DNA of 64,000 nucleotides, taken from positions 900,724 to 964,723 of the forward strand of contig NZ_JAUYGV010000001.1 of assembly GCF_030690345.1 (NCBI RefSeq), read 5' to 3'. The translations under genes were made by a program, and so were the position numbers. Origin of the DNA: Rheinheimera sp. GTDB lineage: Bacteria; Pseudomonadota; Gammaproteobacteria; Enterobacterales; Alteromonadaceae. The notes below the pieces were generated by a model. The model saw nothing but the letters and a program-made list of their open reading frames with translations. It searched no databases and was not told the origin of the DNA. Below are positions 10,101-17,086 of the stretch, one piece after another. Position 1 is the stretch's first letter. Every line of letters starts with the position of its first letter.

Positions 10101-10289
10101 CGCTATTAATACGGTGGCATTTTCCAGCTTTTTGCCGGGTTCGGTATACACAGTAGCACCGGTTAAGGCGATTAAATTAGGGGTTTTATCCTGGATACCT
10201 TGCAAAGGCGAAGTTTGATCGGCGTGGCTGCTCGCAGCAAAAACCGTCAACAGCGCTGTGCTTAACAGCGACAAACGGGCTTGAGTCAT
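7161..10289 (-). CDS. Tandem amidohydrolase fusion protein, exported, His-rich tail
   Basis: A 1042-residue exported protein with a signal peptide ending SSHA near residue 23. It carries two amidohydrolase-like halves. The first half, about 35-430, has the fold hallmarks (LIADGRISAVG, GKIAPGYQADLVL), but its metal motif is degenerate (YPGFIDPYTQYG). Residues about 440-560 look like a non-catalytic beta-rich linker. The second half, about 585-1000, has TPGIIDEHSHVA (HxH), a HTHSY segment, FTHILEGYK and SINSDDAG, which suggests an intact metal site, followed by GSIKAGKQADFVLWN. The C-terminus ends in a His-rich stretch, a possible metal-loading tail. The family hydrolyses amide or ester bonds in small molecules or dipeptides; the substrate is unknown. 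It precedes the smaller amidohydrolase. Confidence 0.9.
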   Translation of the reverse strand: MTQARLSLLSTALLTVFAASSHADQTSPLQGIQDKTPNLIALTGATVYTEPGKKLENATVLIADGRISAVGTKVSVPAGYQQIDASRYTLYPGFIDPYTQYGIAAAKPAKPGSYRDAPVYQNERKGGNANNAAIHAELSWVNEFKPDAKAAEELRKLGFTAAQSARFDGIFRGRAFVSALGDGLPNELVLNAAGPQFMAFSKGTSKQSYPSSLMGSMALIRQTLSDANWYNQAYGKTDVRYFNQPVEFNAALQSLSNIGQQGTIFETSDDRSLLRAHLLLNEFSLANAAMVGSGYEYVQLDAVKAMDRKLILPLNFPAAPAVQQLSDQLDVNLADLRHWERAPANAAALAKAGVPFALTTFKLKDKKDFWPNLRKAVQHGLSADTALAALTTVPAGIAGVADKLGKIAPGYQADLVLASGDLFADGEIVATWVRGQQHSIKSVTPVEFAGDYQLAVAGKALQITLKGEADKLSGSAVLLAGAADAKAVKLEHVHSQQQQLQFNLNLFELTGDKQVAQFSGQLLDNQLSGKWQLSGRTEVASAQRQALAADSKNAAAEAKADISFISQLTFPNRAYGLPALAKQQNVHIKNATVWTAEKDGVLQNTDVLVRNGKFDKIGKNLSTPRGFDVIDATGMHLTPGIIDEHSHVAIEAGVNEGTDAVTSEVRIGDVLNPEDINLYRGLAGGTTTAQLLHGSANPIGGQAQVIQFRWGENASGLKMQAAPPSIKFALGENVKQSNWGDAFTERYPQTRIGVETTIRDAFVAAKEYKAKLASYNKLSKRQREQVAAPRIDYRLEALVEILDKQRFIHTHSYVASEILMLIELADEMGFNITTFTHILEGYKTAKEMQAHGASASTFADWWAYKMEVQDAIPTNACLMAEQGMNVSINSDDAGLQRRLNQEAAKSVMYCGMDEHDALKMVTINPAMQLKIDSVTGSIKAGKQADFVLWNTHPLSVYSQAQQTWIDGTKYFDIDTDKQLQQQLESEKAALVQKVLSAGDKAKAGDKDAYKQDEPEWHCEDQGDWWNIGSHIHGQAHNHNHSH

Positions 10290-10303
10290 AACATGTTCCT
10301 GAA

Positions 10304-13267
10304 TTAAGAGTTAACAACGTAGTTCAGCCGGCTCAACTCCTGCTCCGCTAACGGCATGCTGAAGTAGTATCCCTGAACCAGGTAGCAAGCATTTTTTCTT
10401 AAAAATTCAACTTGTTCGGCAGTTTCTACCCCTTCAGCCACTACGCGCAGATTCATTTTCTGCGCCATGGCTATAATCGCCGCGACAATATCCATGTCGT
10501 TACGATCATCCGGGATATCTTTGACGAACGAGCGATCTATTTTCAGCTCGTCTACCGGGAAACGCTTTAAATAACTAAGCGAAGAATAGCCTGTACCAAA
10601 GTCATCAATAGATAAAGACACACCGAGACGCTTTAACTGATTTAATTGGTTAATAGCCGCATCGGTATCACCCATCAGCATACTTTCGGTAATTTCAAAG
10701 ATTAAACATTTAGGATTGGCGCCGGTGCGCAATAAAATCCGTTCAACAATTTCCGGCAAATTATCATCATTAAATTGCCGCACGGATAGATTAATCGACA
10801 AAGTAATATTATGGCCGCGGCTATGTTGGCGTGACAAAAAGCGGCAGGCTTCCCAAATAATCCACTCGCCTATTTGTACAATCAGCCCGGTGCTTTCCGC
10901 AACAGAAATAAACCGCAGCGGCGGTACCAGGGTGTTATCCGGCCGCAGCCAGCGCAGCAAGGTTTCATAGCCGATAATAGTGTTGTCGCGGATATCTACT
11001 TTCGGCTGGTAATACAGCAGGAACTGATGCTCACGAATAGCTTCGCGCAGCTGATTTTCAATTAACAGCCGCTCATTGGCCGCTTCATTTAAGTCAGGGC
11101 TGAAAAAGTGGAACATGTTTTTGCCACGGGCCTTGGCTTCATACATGGCCAAATCGGCATGTTTGAGCAACAGCTCTTCTTCGGAAGCGTCTTCCGGCGC
11201 CACGGTAATACCAATACTGGCGCTGATTGACACTTCATGGTTACCCAGCTTTACCGGGGCGGCAAACGCCTGTTGCAGGTTAGCGGCAATGGTAGACGCC
11301 TGGCCGCGGTCTTTAATGCCGCTTAAAATAACGGCAAATTCATCGCCGCCCAACCTGGCGATAGTGTCTTCTTCGCGTAAGCGGCTGATTAAACGCTTGG
11401 CCACTTCTTTTAATAATTCATCACCGGCATCGTGGCCCAGGGTATCATTTATGCGTTTAAATTCGTCTAAATCAAAATACAACAAGGCAAAGCTGTAATA
11501 GCCACGGTGCGACATGGCAATAGCTTTGCGAAGCTGATCGCGAAAGTAGCTGCGGTTCGCCAGCCCGGTTAACACGTCATAGTACGCCAGCTGCTCCATC
11601 TTTTTCTGGCTTTGCTTGATAAACGAGATGTCCTGCATGGCGCATACATAGTTGCTGATATCGCCTTTTTCATCACGTATCGGCGCTATTGCCAGCGACA
11701 CCCACAGCTGACGTTCCTGATGCTGCAACAACATATCACCGCGCCAATGCTGACGCTCGCTCAGGGTTTCGGCAATTTCTTCACCGACGTGATGCATTTC
11801 TTCCGCAAATAAACTGTGTAACGGCTTTTGTTGCAACTGCTCGGCACTGCTACCGATAATTTCGGTTAAAAACGGATTAATATATTCAATACTAAGAAAT
11901 TGGTCCGTTATTACTATGCCGGAGCTGGAAAAAGACACGGCTTTACTTAACTTGCGGGCAGAGCGCTCTGCCAGCTCCTTTTCTTCAATACGGGCGTTTA
12001 AACCACTAACCAGGCCGGATATCTCATCTGACATACGGCCAAATGCCTGATTTAACAAACCAATTTCATCGGCTTTATGATCAAGCTCTACCTTTTGCAA
12101 GTCACCGCGCGACAAACGATAAATAGCCGCCGACAAGCGGTTTACCCGCTTGAGTACAAATTGATAAATCACCAGTTGCAGCAACAACGCGACTAACAGC
12201 GCTACCAGTACAAAAACCACCAGCAGTTTGCTGCGAAATTCACTTAACGATGCCTTTACCACCGCTTTGTCAATATATACCGCTACGTGCCAGTTAATCC
12301 GCTCGACTAATGCCGCTGACACCAGTTGCTGCGGAATGGCTTTTGACAGCTGCGACAGCTGATTAGGGCTAGCCGCCGCCTGCTGTGCAAACTGCTGTAA
12401 CACCTTGTTATCCAGCGTTACGCCGCTATAACGGGTGTTCATCGGCACATTTTCGGCGATACTTTGCTGGCGCAAGCCAATAATCATACCCTGATGGTCA
12501 AACAAAAAGGCCTTGCTGTGATACTGGCCAGGTCCGGAGTGCGGCAAACCTGCCAGAATATCATCCAACACAAAATCGCTACCGGTAACGCCGATAAACT
12601 CATCGTTGATATACAACGGAATAATTAAGCTGGTCATCCACTTTTGCCAGATGCTGTCATAGTACAGCGGTGTCCAGCGTGGCTGTCTGGCGGGGTTTTG
12701 CTCCGGGGTGGCAACTTGGTAAAACAGGTCTTTAGAAAAGTCGTGCCCGGCTTCTACCTGCAATGCCCAATCACCGGGCGCAATGCGGATAAACTGCTCT
12801 TTAGAGATAAAATAGAAATTAAAAAAATCCTGCAGCAGTAACGGCGACAGTTGTTGCCATAAAGTAGCAGTGTGTTCAAACAGGGCTGAGGTGCGACTGT
12901 TGTAATTTGTTGCGGCAACAAAGGCGGCGGAATATTGATCCTGGGCACGGATACTGCCATCTGCCGAGGCCGTTAAACGCTTTGGCGCCGTTAGCTTAGC
13001 GCGCGCCAAACTGCGGCTGACGATCTGGTTAGCCGCTATGGCTTTTTGTTCTTTTTGCAGAAAGTTGTCGTTCAGTTGCGCCGCATAACGAATGGCATTT
13101 TGCTCAACGACCTGTCGTTGCTGGTCCAGCGCTATCTTTTCCTGCAGTAACACCACCACATAGCCGATACTAAACCCGGCAGCGACAATTGCCAGGAATA
13201 CCACCAGCGCAAATTTACGACCCAGTGAATCCCGTCCTGATGGTTTGGTAAAATTAGCGTCCTTCAC
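10304..13267 (-). CDS. Membrane GGDEF/EAL protein with Cache, HAMP and PAS domains
   Basis: A 987-residue cyclic-di-GMP enzyme. TM1 is at about 18-40, a periplasmic Cache-type sensor at 60-340, TM2 at 347-371, HAMP at 371-425, PAS at 440-555, GGDEF at 560-720 and EAL at 735-985. The cyclase signature GGDEF (640-644) is intact, and an inhibitory I-site RxxD (REED, 631-634) sits exactly five residues before it. The phosphodiesterase half has ETLLRW in place of EAL, which keeps the catalytic Glu, plus ITESM, DDFGTGYSS, KIDRSF and AEGVE. Both activities are plausible, so it could be bifunctional. It probably starts at a GTG, since no ATG suits. It ends 14 bases before the tandem amidohydrolase, so read-through is possible. 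Confidence 0.93.
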   Translation of the reverse strand: MKDANFTKPSGRDSLGRKFALVVFLAIVAAGFSIGYVVVLLQEKIALDQQRQVVEQNAIRYAAQLNDNFLQKEQKAIAANQIVSRSLARAKLTAPKRLTASADGSIRAQDQYSAAFVAATNYNSRTSALFEHTATLWQQLSPLLLQDFFNFYFISKEQFIRIAPGDWALQVEAGHDFSKDLFYQVATPEQNPARQPRWTPLYYDSIWQKWMTSLIIPLYINDEFIGVTGSDFVLDDILAGLPHSGPGQYHSKAFLFDHQGMIIGLRQQSIAENVPMNTRYSGVTLDNKVLQQFAQQAAASPNQLSQLSKAIPQQLVSAALVERINWHVAVYIDKAVVKASLSEFRSKLLVVFVLVALLVALLLQLVIYQFVLKRVNRLSAAIYRLSRGDLQKVELDHKADEIGLLNQAFGRMSDEISGLVSGLNARIEEKELAERSARKLSKAVSFSSSGIVITDQFLSIEYINPFLTEIIGSSAEQLQQKPLHSLFAEEMHHVGEEIAETLSERQHWRGDMLLQHQERQLWVSLAIAPIRDEKGDISNYVCAMQDISFIKQSQKKMEQLAYYDVLTGLANRSYFRDQLRKAIAMSHRGYYSFALLYFDLDEFKRINDTLGHDAGDELLKEVAKRLISRLREEDTIARLGGDEFAVILSGIKDRGQASTIAANLQQAFAAPVKLGNHEVSISASIGITVAPEDASEEELLLKHADLAMYEAKARGKNMFHFFSPDLNEAANERLLIENQLREAIREHQFLLYYQPKVDIRDNTIIGYETLLRWLRPDNTLVPPLRFISVAESTGLIVQIGEWIIWEACRFLSRQHSRGHNITLSINLSVRQFNDDNLPEIVERILLRTGANPKCLIFEITESMLMGDTDAAINQLNQLKRLGVSLSIDDFGTGYSSLSYLKRFPVDELKIDRSFVKDIPDDRNDMDIVAAIIAMAQKMNLRVVAEGVETAEQVEFLRKNACYLVQGYYFSMPLAEQELSRLNYVVNS

Positions 13268-13301
13268 TCACTCTGCCTGATTGCTTGGTAGTTATTCATT
13301 A

Positions 13302-13329
13302 TTGGCAAGATATCGCTTTCTGTTAAGAT
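13302..13329 (+). promoter_or_regulatory. Candidate sigma70 promoter for the cytochrome c' gene
   Basis: TTGGCA (13302-13307), 16-base spacer, TAAGAT (13324-13329). It lies about 50 bases before the cytochrome gene, in the divergent gap with the GGDEF/EAL gene. Identified by eye only. Confidence 0.45.
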
Positions 13330-13377
13330 ACGACAGCTTCATTATTGCATGTAAATTCATCAAAAGAGAATGACACA

Positions 13378-13830
13378 ATGAAAAAACCCCTGTTAGCTGC
13401 AGTTTTATTATCCCTGATTTCAGGGGCCGCCTATGCCGGTAGTGCCTTTAGCGACGCCAAAGACAGCGTGACCTATCGTCAGGCAGCATTTCAATTGATC
13501 CGGCATAATATGGCGGATATCGCCGATATGCTAAAAGGTGAAGTAAGCTATGACGCCGCACGTGTAACCAGCCGTGCCAGCGCCCTTGCCACCTTAACCA
13601 CACTGCCGTGGGAAGCCTTTACCGTACCGGGTACCGAACAAGGCGGCGGCGATGCAAAAGCAGAGATTTGGCAAAACCTGCAGGATTTTAACAATCGCGC
13701 CGATAAACTGGCTACCGATGCCCTGGCCTTAAAAGCCGCTGCCGACAGCGGTGAGCAAGCCGAAATACGCAAAGCGTTCGGTACTTTTGCCCGCAACTGT
13801 AAAGCCTGCCACGACGACTACAAAAACTAA
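13378..13830 (+). CDS. Periplasmic class II cytochrome c (c'/c556 type)
   Basis: A 150-residue precursor with a signal peptide ending AYA-GS near residue 20 and one heme-binding CKACHDDY motif near the C-terminus. A C-terminal CxxCH on a four-helix bundle is the layout of cytochrome c' and c556. These bind one heme in the periplasm and are linked to electron transfer or nitric-oxide handling. The ATG at 13378 is chosen because the signal peptide then starts MKKPLL with an AAGAGAA upstream. The longer in-frame TTG start would add an unlikely leader. A convergent cytochrome b gene lies directly downstream and is a likely redox partner. Confidence 0.9.
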   Translation: MKKPLLAAVLLSLISGAAYAGSAFSDAKDSVTYRQAAFQLIRHNMADIADMLKGEVSYDAARVTSRASALATLTTLPWEAFTVPGTEQGGGDAKAEIWQNLQDFNNRADKLATDALALKAAADSGEQAEIRKAFGTFARNCKACHDDYKN

Positions 13831-13837
13831 CAGCCGT

Positions 13838-13860
13838 TGGCGCTGCTTACAGCAGCGCCA
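13838..13860. terminator. Perfect inverted repeat between convergent cytochrome genes
   Basis: TGGCGCTGCT (13838-13847), loop TAC, AGCAGCGCCA (13851-13860): ten perfect pairs. There is no long T-run on either side, so termination is likely but not certain. It overlaps the last codons of the cytochrome b gene. Confidence 0.5.
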
Positions 13861-14497
13861 TTAGCTTATTGCCCTGCCAGTAGTACAACAGGGCCAACAG
13901 CGCAGCAAACAACAGAAAAAACCACGCACTGTTTTTCAGCTGCAGCGGTGTACTTTGCGCCTTATGATCTTTACCGCTAAACATCACCAGCAACACATTA
14001 TGCACCCGCACACTGTGCCACAGCGCCGCCGCTATATGCACCGCAATGGCGGCCAGCAAAATATTGATATTTATTTTGTGAATATCAGAGGCCAGATCAA
14101 CCCAGCTGGCCGGTAACAGGCTTACCAACGGGCCGTCACTCATATAGCTGTTATCAAAGGTCGCCAACCCGGTCAGCAACTGCAGCAGAGTTAAGCCTAA
14201 CAGCAGCACTATCATATAAAACGAAGCCGGATTATGGCCATTAACCGGCTGCGGCCGGCGTAAATAACGCACGGTAGCAACGGGCGTGGCGGCAAAGCGG
14301 CTAAACCTGGCTGTACTGCTGCCCATTACACCCCAAACAAGGCGTGCCACAACTAACGCCAGTAACGTATATGCCAGCAACTGATGCTGTGCGGTTAACC
14401 CCTCTTCGCCGGTATACCAAAGCCCGGCTATCAACAGTAACTGGCTCCAGTGAAAAAACCGTACAGCCAGATCCCACACCTTTACTTTTTGTGACAT
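13847..14497 (-). CDS. Membrane cytochrome b561-type protein (Ni-hydrogenase cyt b family)
   Basis: A 216-residue integral membrane protein with about five hydrophobic helices. The N-terminus VWDLAVRFFHWSQ is the typical opening of diheme cytochrome b proteins of the Ni/Fe-hydrogenase b-subunit family. Further candidate heme-ligand histidines are in DIHKININ and AVHIAAALWHS. The family passes electrons between quinol and periplasmic partners such as cytochrome c'. No hydrogenase genes are nearby. The adjacent cytochrome c' gene, though convergent, suggests a small quinol-to-cytochrome c' branch; that is inference. The last helix, WFFLLFAALLALLYYW, lies right at the C-terminus. Confidence 0.88.
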   Translation of the reverse strand: MSQKVKVWDLAVRFFHWSQLLLIAGLWYTGEEGLTAQHQLLAYTLLALVVARLVWGVMGSSTARFSRFAATPVATVRYLRRPQPVNGHNPASFYMIVLLLGLTLLQLLTGLATFDNSYMSDGPLVSLLPASWVDLASDIHKININILLAAIAVHIAAALWHSVRVHNVLLVMFSGKDHKAQSTPLQLKNSAWFFLLFAALLALLYYWQGNKLMALL

Positions 14498-14552
14498 TAC
14501 GCTTTGTCTCCGTTATGCTAAGTTTTTGATTTTATACCAGAGAAGCAAAAAG

Positions 14553-16904
14553 ATGAATTGGTGGAAATGGATAATCGGCGTAACAGCGCTATTAGCCGCA
14601 CTGCTGGCAATCAGCCTTTATACCCTGTTGTATCTGAGTTTACCGCAGTACGACGGCGAACACGCTACGTCGATAAGCAGCACCGCCAGGTTAGAGCGGG
14701 ACGCCGGCGGCTATCTGAGTATTCAAGCTGCCAGCCGCAATGATGCCGCCTATGCACTTGGCTTTGCTCATGCTCAGGAGCGTTTTTTTCAAATGGATTT
14801 GCTGCGCCGCAATGCCGCCGGCGAATTAGCGGCCCTGTTTGGTGAACGCGCCCTGGATGCCGATAAAGCCCTGCGCCGTCATCGTTTCCGTTTTCGCGCT
14901 GAGCAGGCGTTAGCCCGGCTGTCTGCAGCAGAGCAACAATTGTTGGCGCACTATAGCCGCGGCGTAAACGAAGGCATAGCAACACTTACCCTGCCCCCTT
15001 TTGAATATCTGCTGCTGCGCCAAACCCCACAGCCATGGCAGCCGGCAGATTCGTTTTTGATCATATACAGCATGTATCTGGACTTACAGGGCAAGCTGGG
15101 TAAAGACGATTACGCCATGACAGTGCTGCAACAAGCGCTGCCAGCACAGTGGTATAGCTTTTTACAACAACACAGTGATATCTGGCAGGCTGCACTCGAC
15201 GGCACTGCAACTGACGCCGTTGCCATGCCGGACCAGCCCTATCCGCAAGCGCTACGTGAGCAAACCACAGCTTGTCAGGCCTGTGCTGTTAAAGACGCTA
15301 CTGATATTGGTAGTAATAACTTTGCGGTGGCGGGCAGTTTAACCAGTCATGGCAGTGCCATTTTAGCCGATGATATGCACTTGAGCATTCGCGTGCCCGG
15401 CACCTGGTACAAAGCGCAACTTAACTGGCGAAACAAGGGTAAGCTGCACACTGTTACCGGCCTGACACTCGCCGGTGCCCCGGCGGTGGTGGTTGGCTCT
15501 AACGGCAACCTGGCCTGGAGCTTTACCAACAGCACCGCCGATTGGCATGACTTGGTGGCATTGCAATTGTCTGACGATGGCAAACGCTACCTGACACCGG
15601 ACGGTTGGCAAGCACTGGAATACGTATACGACACCATTAAAGTAGCCGGCATGGCCGACCAACCGGTTGAAATGGCGCAAACCCGTTGGGGGCCGCTGGT
15701 ACGTTTTGGCGACAGCCCGGCTTATGCTCTGCGCTGGGTAGCGTATGATGATGTCGCGGTAAACTTTAAACTTATGCATATGGAAACTGCCGCTACCGTG
15801 CAGCAGGGCGCCGAACTGGCACCACTGGCCGGTATTCCGGCGCAAAACCTGTTGCTGGCCGACAGCAAAGGCAATATCGGTTGGAGCCTTATCGGCCCGG
15901 TGCCACAACGCACTGTCGCCGATTGGGACACTGCTCAGGATTGGAGTAGCGGCGAGCAAGGCTGGTTTGGCTACCAAGCACCACAAGCACAGCCGCGATT
16001 GCTTAACCCCGACAGCAACAGATTATGGACTGCCAACGCCCGGGTGGTAGGTGGCGACATGTACCAGCAGCTGGGTAACGGCGGTTACGATTTAGGCGCC
16101 CGCGGCTGGCAAATTAAGCAAGGCCTTGAGCAGTTGCAGCAGGCTGATGAGCAGGCATTGCATCATATTCAGTTAGACAACCGGGCACTGATGCTACAGC
16201 GCTGGCAGCAATTATTGTTGCAACGCTTAGACAGTGATACAGTGCAGCAGCATCAGTTACAATCTTACCGCCAGCATGTATTAACCAGCTCTCAGCGCGC
16301 CGCCACCGACGCCGTAGGTTATACCCTGGTACGCGCCTTTCGCCTGCAATTACTGCAACTGCAATTTGCGCCGCTATCAGCGTTACTGGAGCAACACGGC
16401 GCCCGCAGCAGCGATTTAAAATATTCCCTGGAAACGCCGCTTTGGGCCATGCTGCAACAACGCCGTACCGACACTCTGCCGGCCAACTTCAGCAGTTGGG
16501 ATGAGCTGCTGCTAAGCGCCATACTGCAAAGCAAGCAGCAGTTAGAGCAGCAGTACGGCAGCATTAATCAGAGCAACTGGGGCGCGGTGAACCGCGCCAA
16601 CATTCAACATCCGCTGTCCGCTGCGGTGCCACTGCTTGGCGGTTGGCTGAATATGCCGCAAACAGAGTTGAGCGGCGACAGCCATATGCCACGGGTGCAA
16701 AAGCCGGGTTTTGGCCAGTCGCAGCGCATGGTGGTGGCGCCGGGGCAAGAGCACAAAGGTATTTTAACCATACCTGCCGGCCAGTCCGGCCATCCGTTAT
16801 CGCCATTTTACCGCGCCGATCACCATTACTGGTTAAATGAAGTGGCCTTGCCGTTCTTACCCGGCGAGAAAAAATATCAACTGCTGCTGACACCGCAGGG
16901 TTGA
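14553..16904 (+). CDS. Penicillin-acylase-family N-terminal nucleophile hydrolase
   Basis: A 783-residue Ntn hydrolase. It has an N-terminal membrane anchor or signal at residues 5-30 and then the alpha-subunit region with the family pattern YALGFAHAQERFFQMDLLRR. The autocleavage and nucleophile point is Gly253-Ser254 in DIGSNNFAV, which would give an alpha chain to 253 and a beta chain from 254. The beta chain has DDMHL, GAPAVVVGSNGNLAW and the C-terminal AGQSGHPLSPFY. Relatives cleave acyl amides: penicillins, acyl-homoserine lactones or cyclic lipopeptides. The substrate cannot be fixed from sequence. The ATG at 14553 follows an AGAGAAG. An in-frame TTG further upstream is less likely. The phe leader starts about 20 bases after its stop. 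Confidence 0.9.
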   Translation: MNWWKWIIGVTALLAALLAISLYTLLYLSLPQYDGEHATSISSTARLERDAGGYLSIQAASRNDAAYALGFAHAQERFFQMDLLRRNAAGELAALFGERALDADKALRRHRFRFRAEQALARLSAAEQQLLAHYSRGVNEGIATLTLPPFEYLLLRQTPQPWQPADSFLIIYSMYLDLQGKLGKDDYAMTVLQQALPAQWYSFLQQHSDIWQAALDGTATDAVAMPDQPYPQALREQTTACQACAVKDATDIGSNNFAVAGSLTSHGSAILADDMHLSIRVPGTWYKAQLNWRNKGKLHTVTGLTLAGAPAVVVGSNGNLAWSFTNSTADWHDLVALQLSDDGKRYLTPDGWQALEYVYDTIKVAGMADQPVEMAQTRWGPLVRFGDSPAYALRWVAYDDVAVNFKLMHMETAATVQQGAELAPLAGIPAQNLLLADSKGNIGWSLIGPVPQRTVADWDTAQDWSSGEQGWFGYQAPQAQPRLLNPDSNRLWTANARVVGGDMYQQLGNGGYDLGARGWQIKQGLEQLQQADEQALHHIQLDNRALMLQRWQQLLLQRLDSDTVQQHQLQSYRQHVLTSSQRAATDAVGYTLVRAFRLQLLQLQFAPLSALLEQHGARSSDLKYSLETPLWAMLQQRRTDTLPANFSSWDELLLSAILQSKQQLEQQYGSINQSNWGAVNRANIQHPLSAAVPLLGGWLNMPQTELSGDSHMPRVQKPGFGQSQRMVVAPGQEHKGILTIPAGQSGHPLSPFYRADHHYWLNEVALPFLPGEKKYQLLLTPQG

Positions 16905-16925
16905 CTTTAGCCATCCGGACGGATT

Positions 16926-17000
16926 ATGTTAGCAGCCATGAAAACTGTATTTATCGCGCTCAGCTTTTTTAACTTTACCACCCCCAACGGGAGGCGGTGA
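16926..17000 (+). CDS. pheL: Phenylalanine leader peptide of the pheA attenuator
   Basis: A short open frame of 24 codons (from ATG 16926) or 20 codons (from ATG 16938), ending in TGA at 16998-17000. Near its end it has the run SFFNF; in all, four Phe codons fall within nine codons, as expected for a Phe-sensing leader. The stop codon falls just after the hairpin segment that competes with the terminator stem. GGACGGA lies ahead of the first ATG. A possible promoter, TTGACT (16901) with TATGTT 18 bases on, would place the RNA start near 16938 and favour the shorter, almost leaderless form. The start is unresolved, but the leader role is well supported by its position before pheA. Confidence 0.85.
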   Translation: MLAAMKTVFIALSFFNFTTPNGRR

Positions 17001-17052
17001 GCTGCGCGCGCAGTAAAACCTGAAAACCTCCCCCGCCGGGAGGTTTTTTTTT
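16976..17052 (+). promoter_or_regulatory. Phe attenuator: competing hairpins and intrinsic terminator
   Basis: Segment 1 (ACCACCCCC, about 16977-16985) can pair with segment 2 (GGGAGGCGGT, 16989-16998). Segment 2's GGGAGG can instead pair with CCTCCC in segment 3 (17027-17032). Segment 3 also pairs with GGGAGG in segment 4 (17038-17043) to form a terminator followed by nine Ts. This is the standard amino-acid attenuation layout: stalling on the Phe codons covers segment 1 and lets the 2:3 antiterminator form. A 12-base CTGCGCGCGCAG palindrome lies between (17002-17013). Confidence 0.88.
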
Positions 17053-17086
17053 GCCTTTTTATGAACCAGACAAAGAGATCATCAAC

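Noticed and set aside
16564..16914. 116-codon open frame antisense to the acylase 3' end
   Set aside because: Shadow of the acylase reading frame, with no motif or ribosome-binding site.
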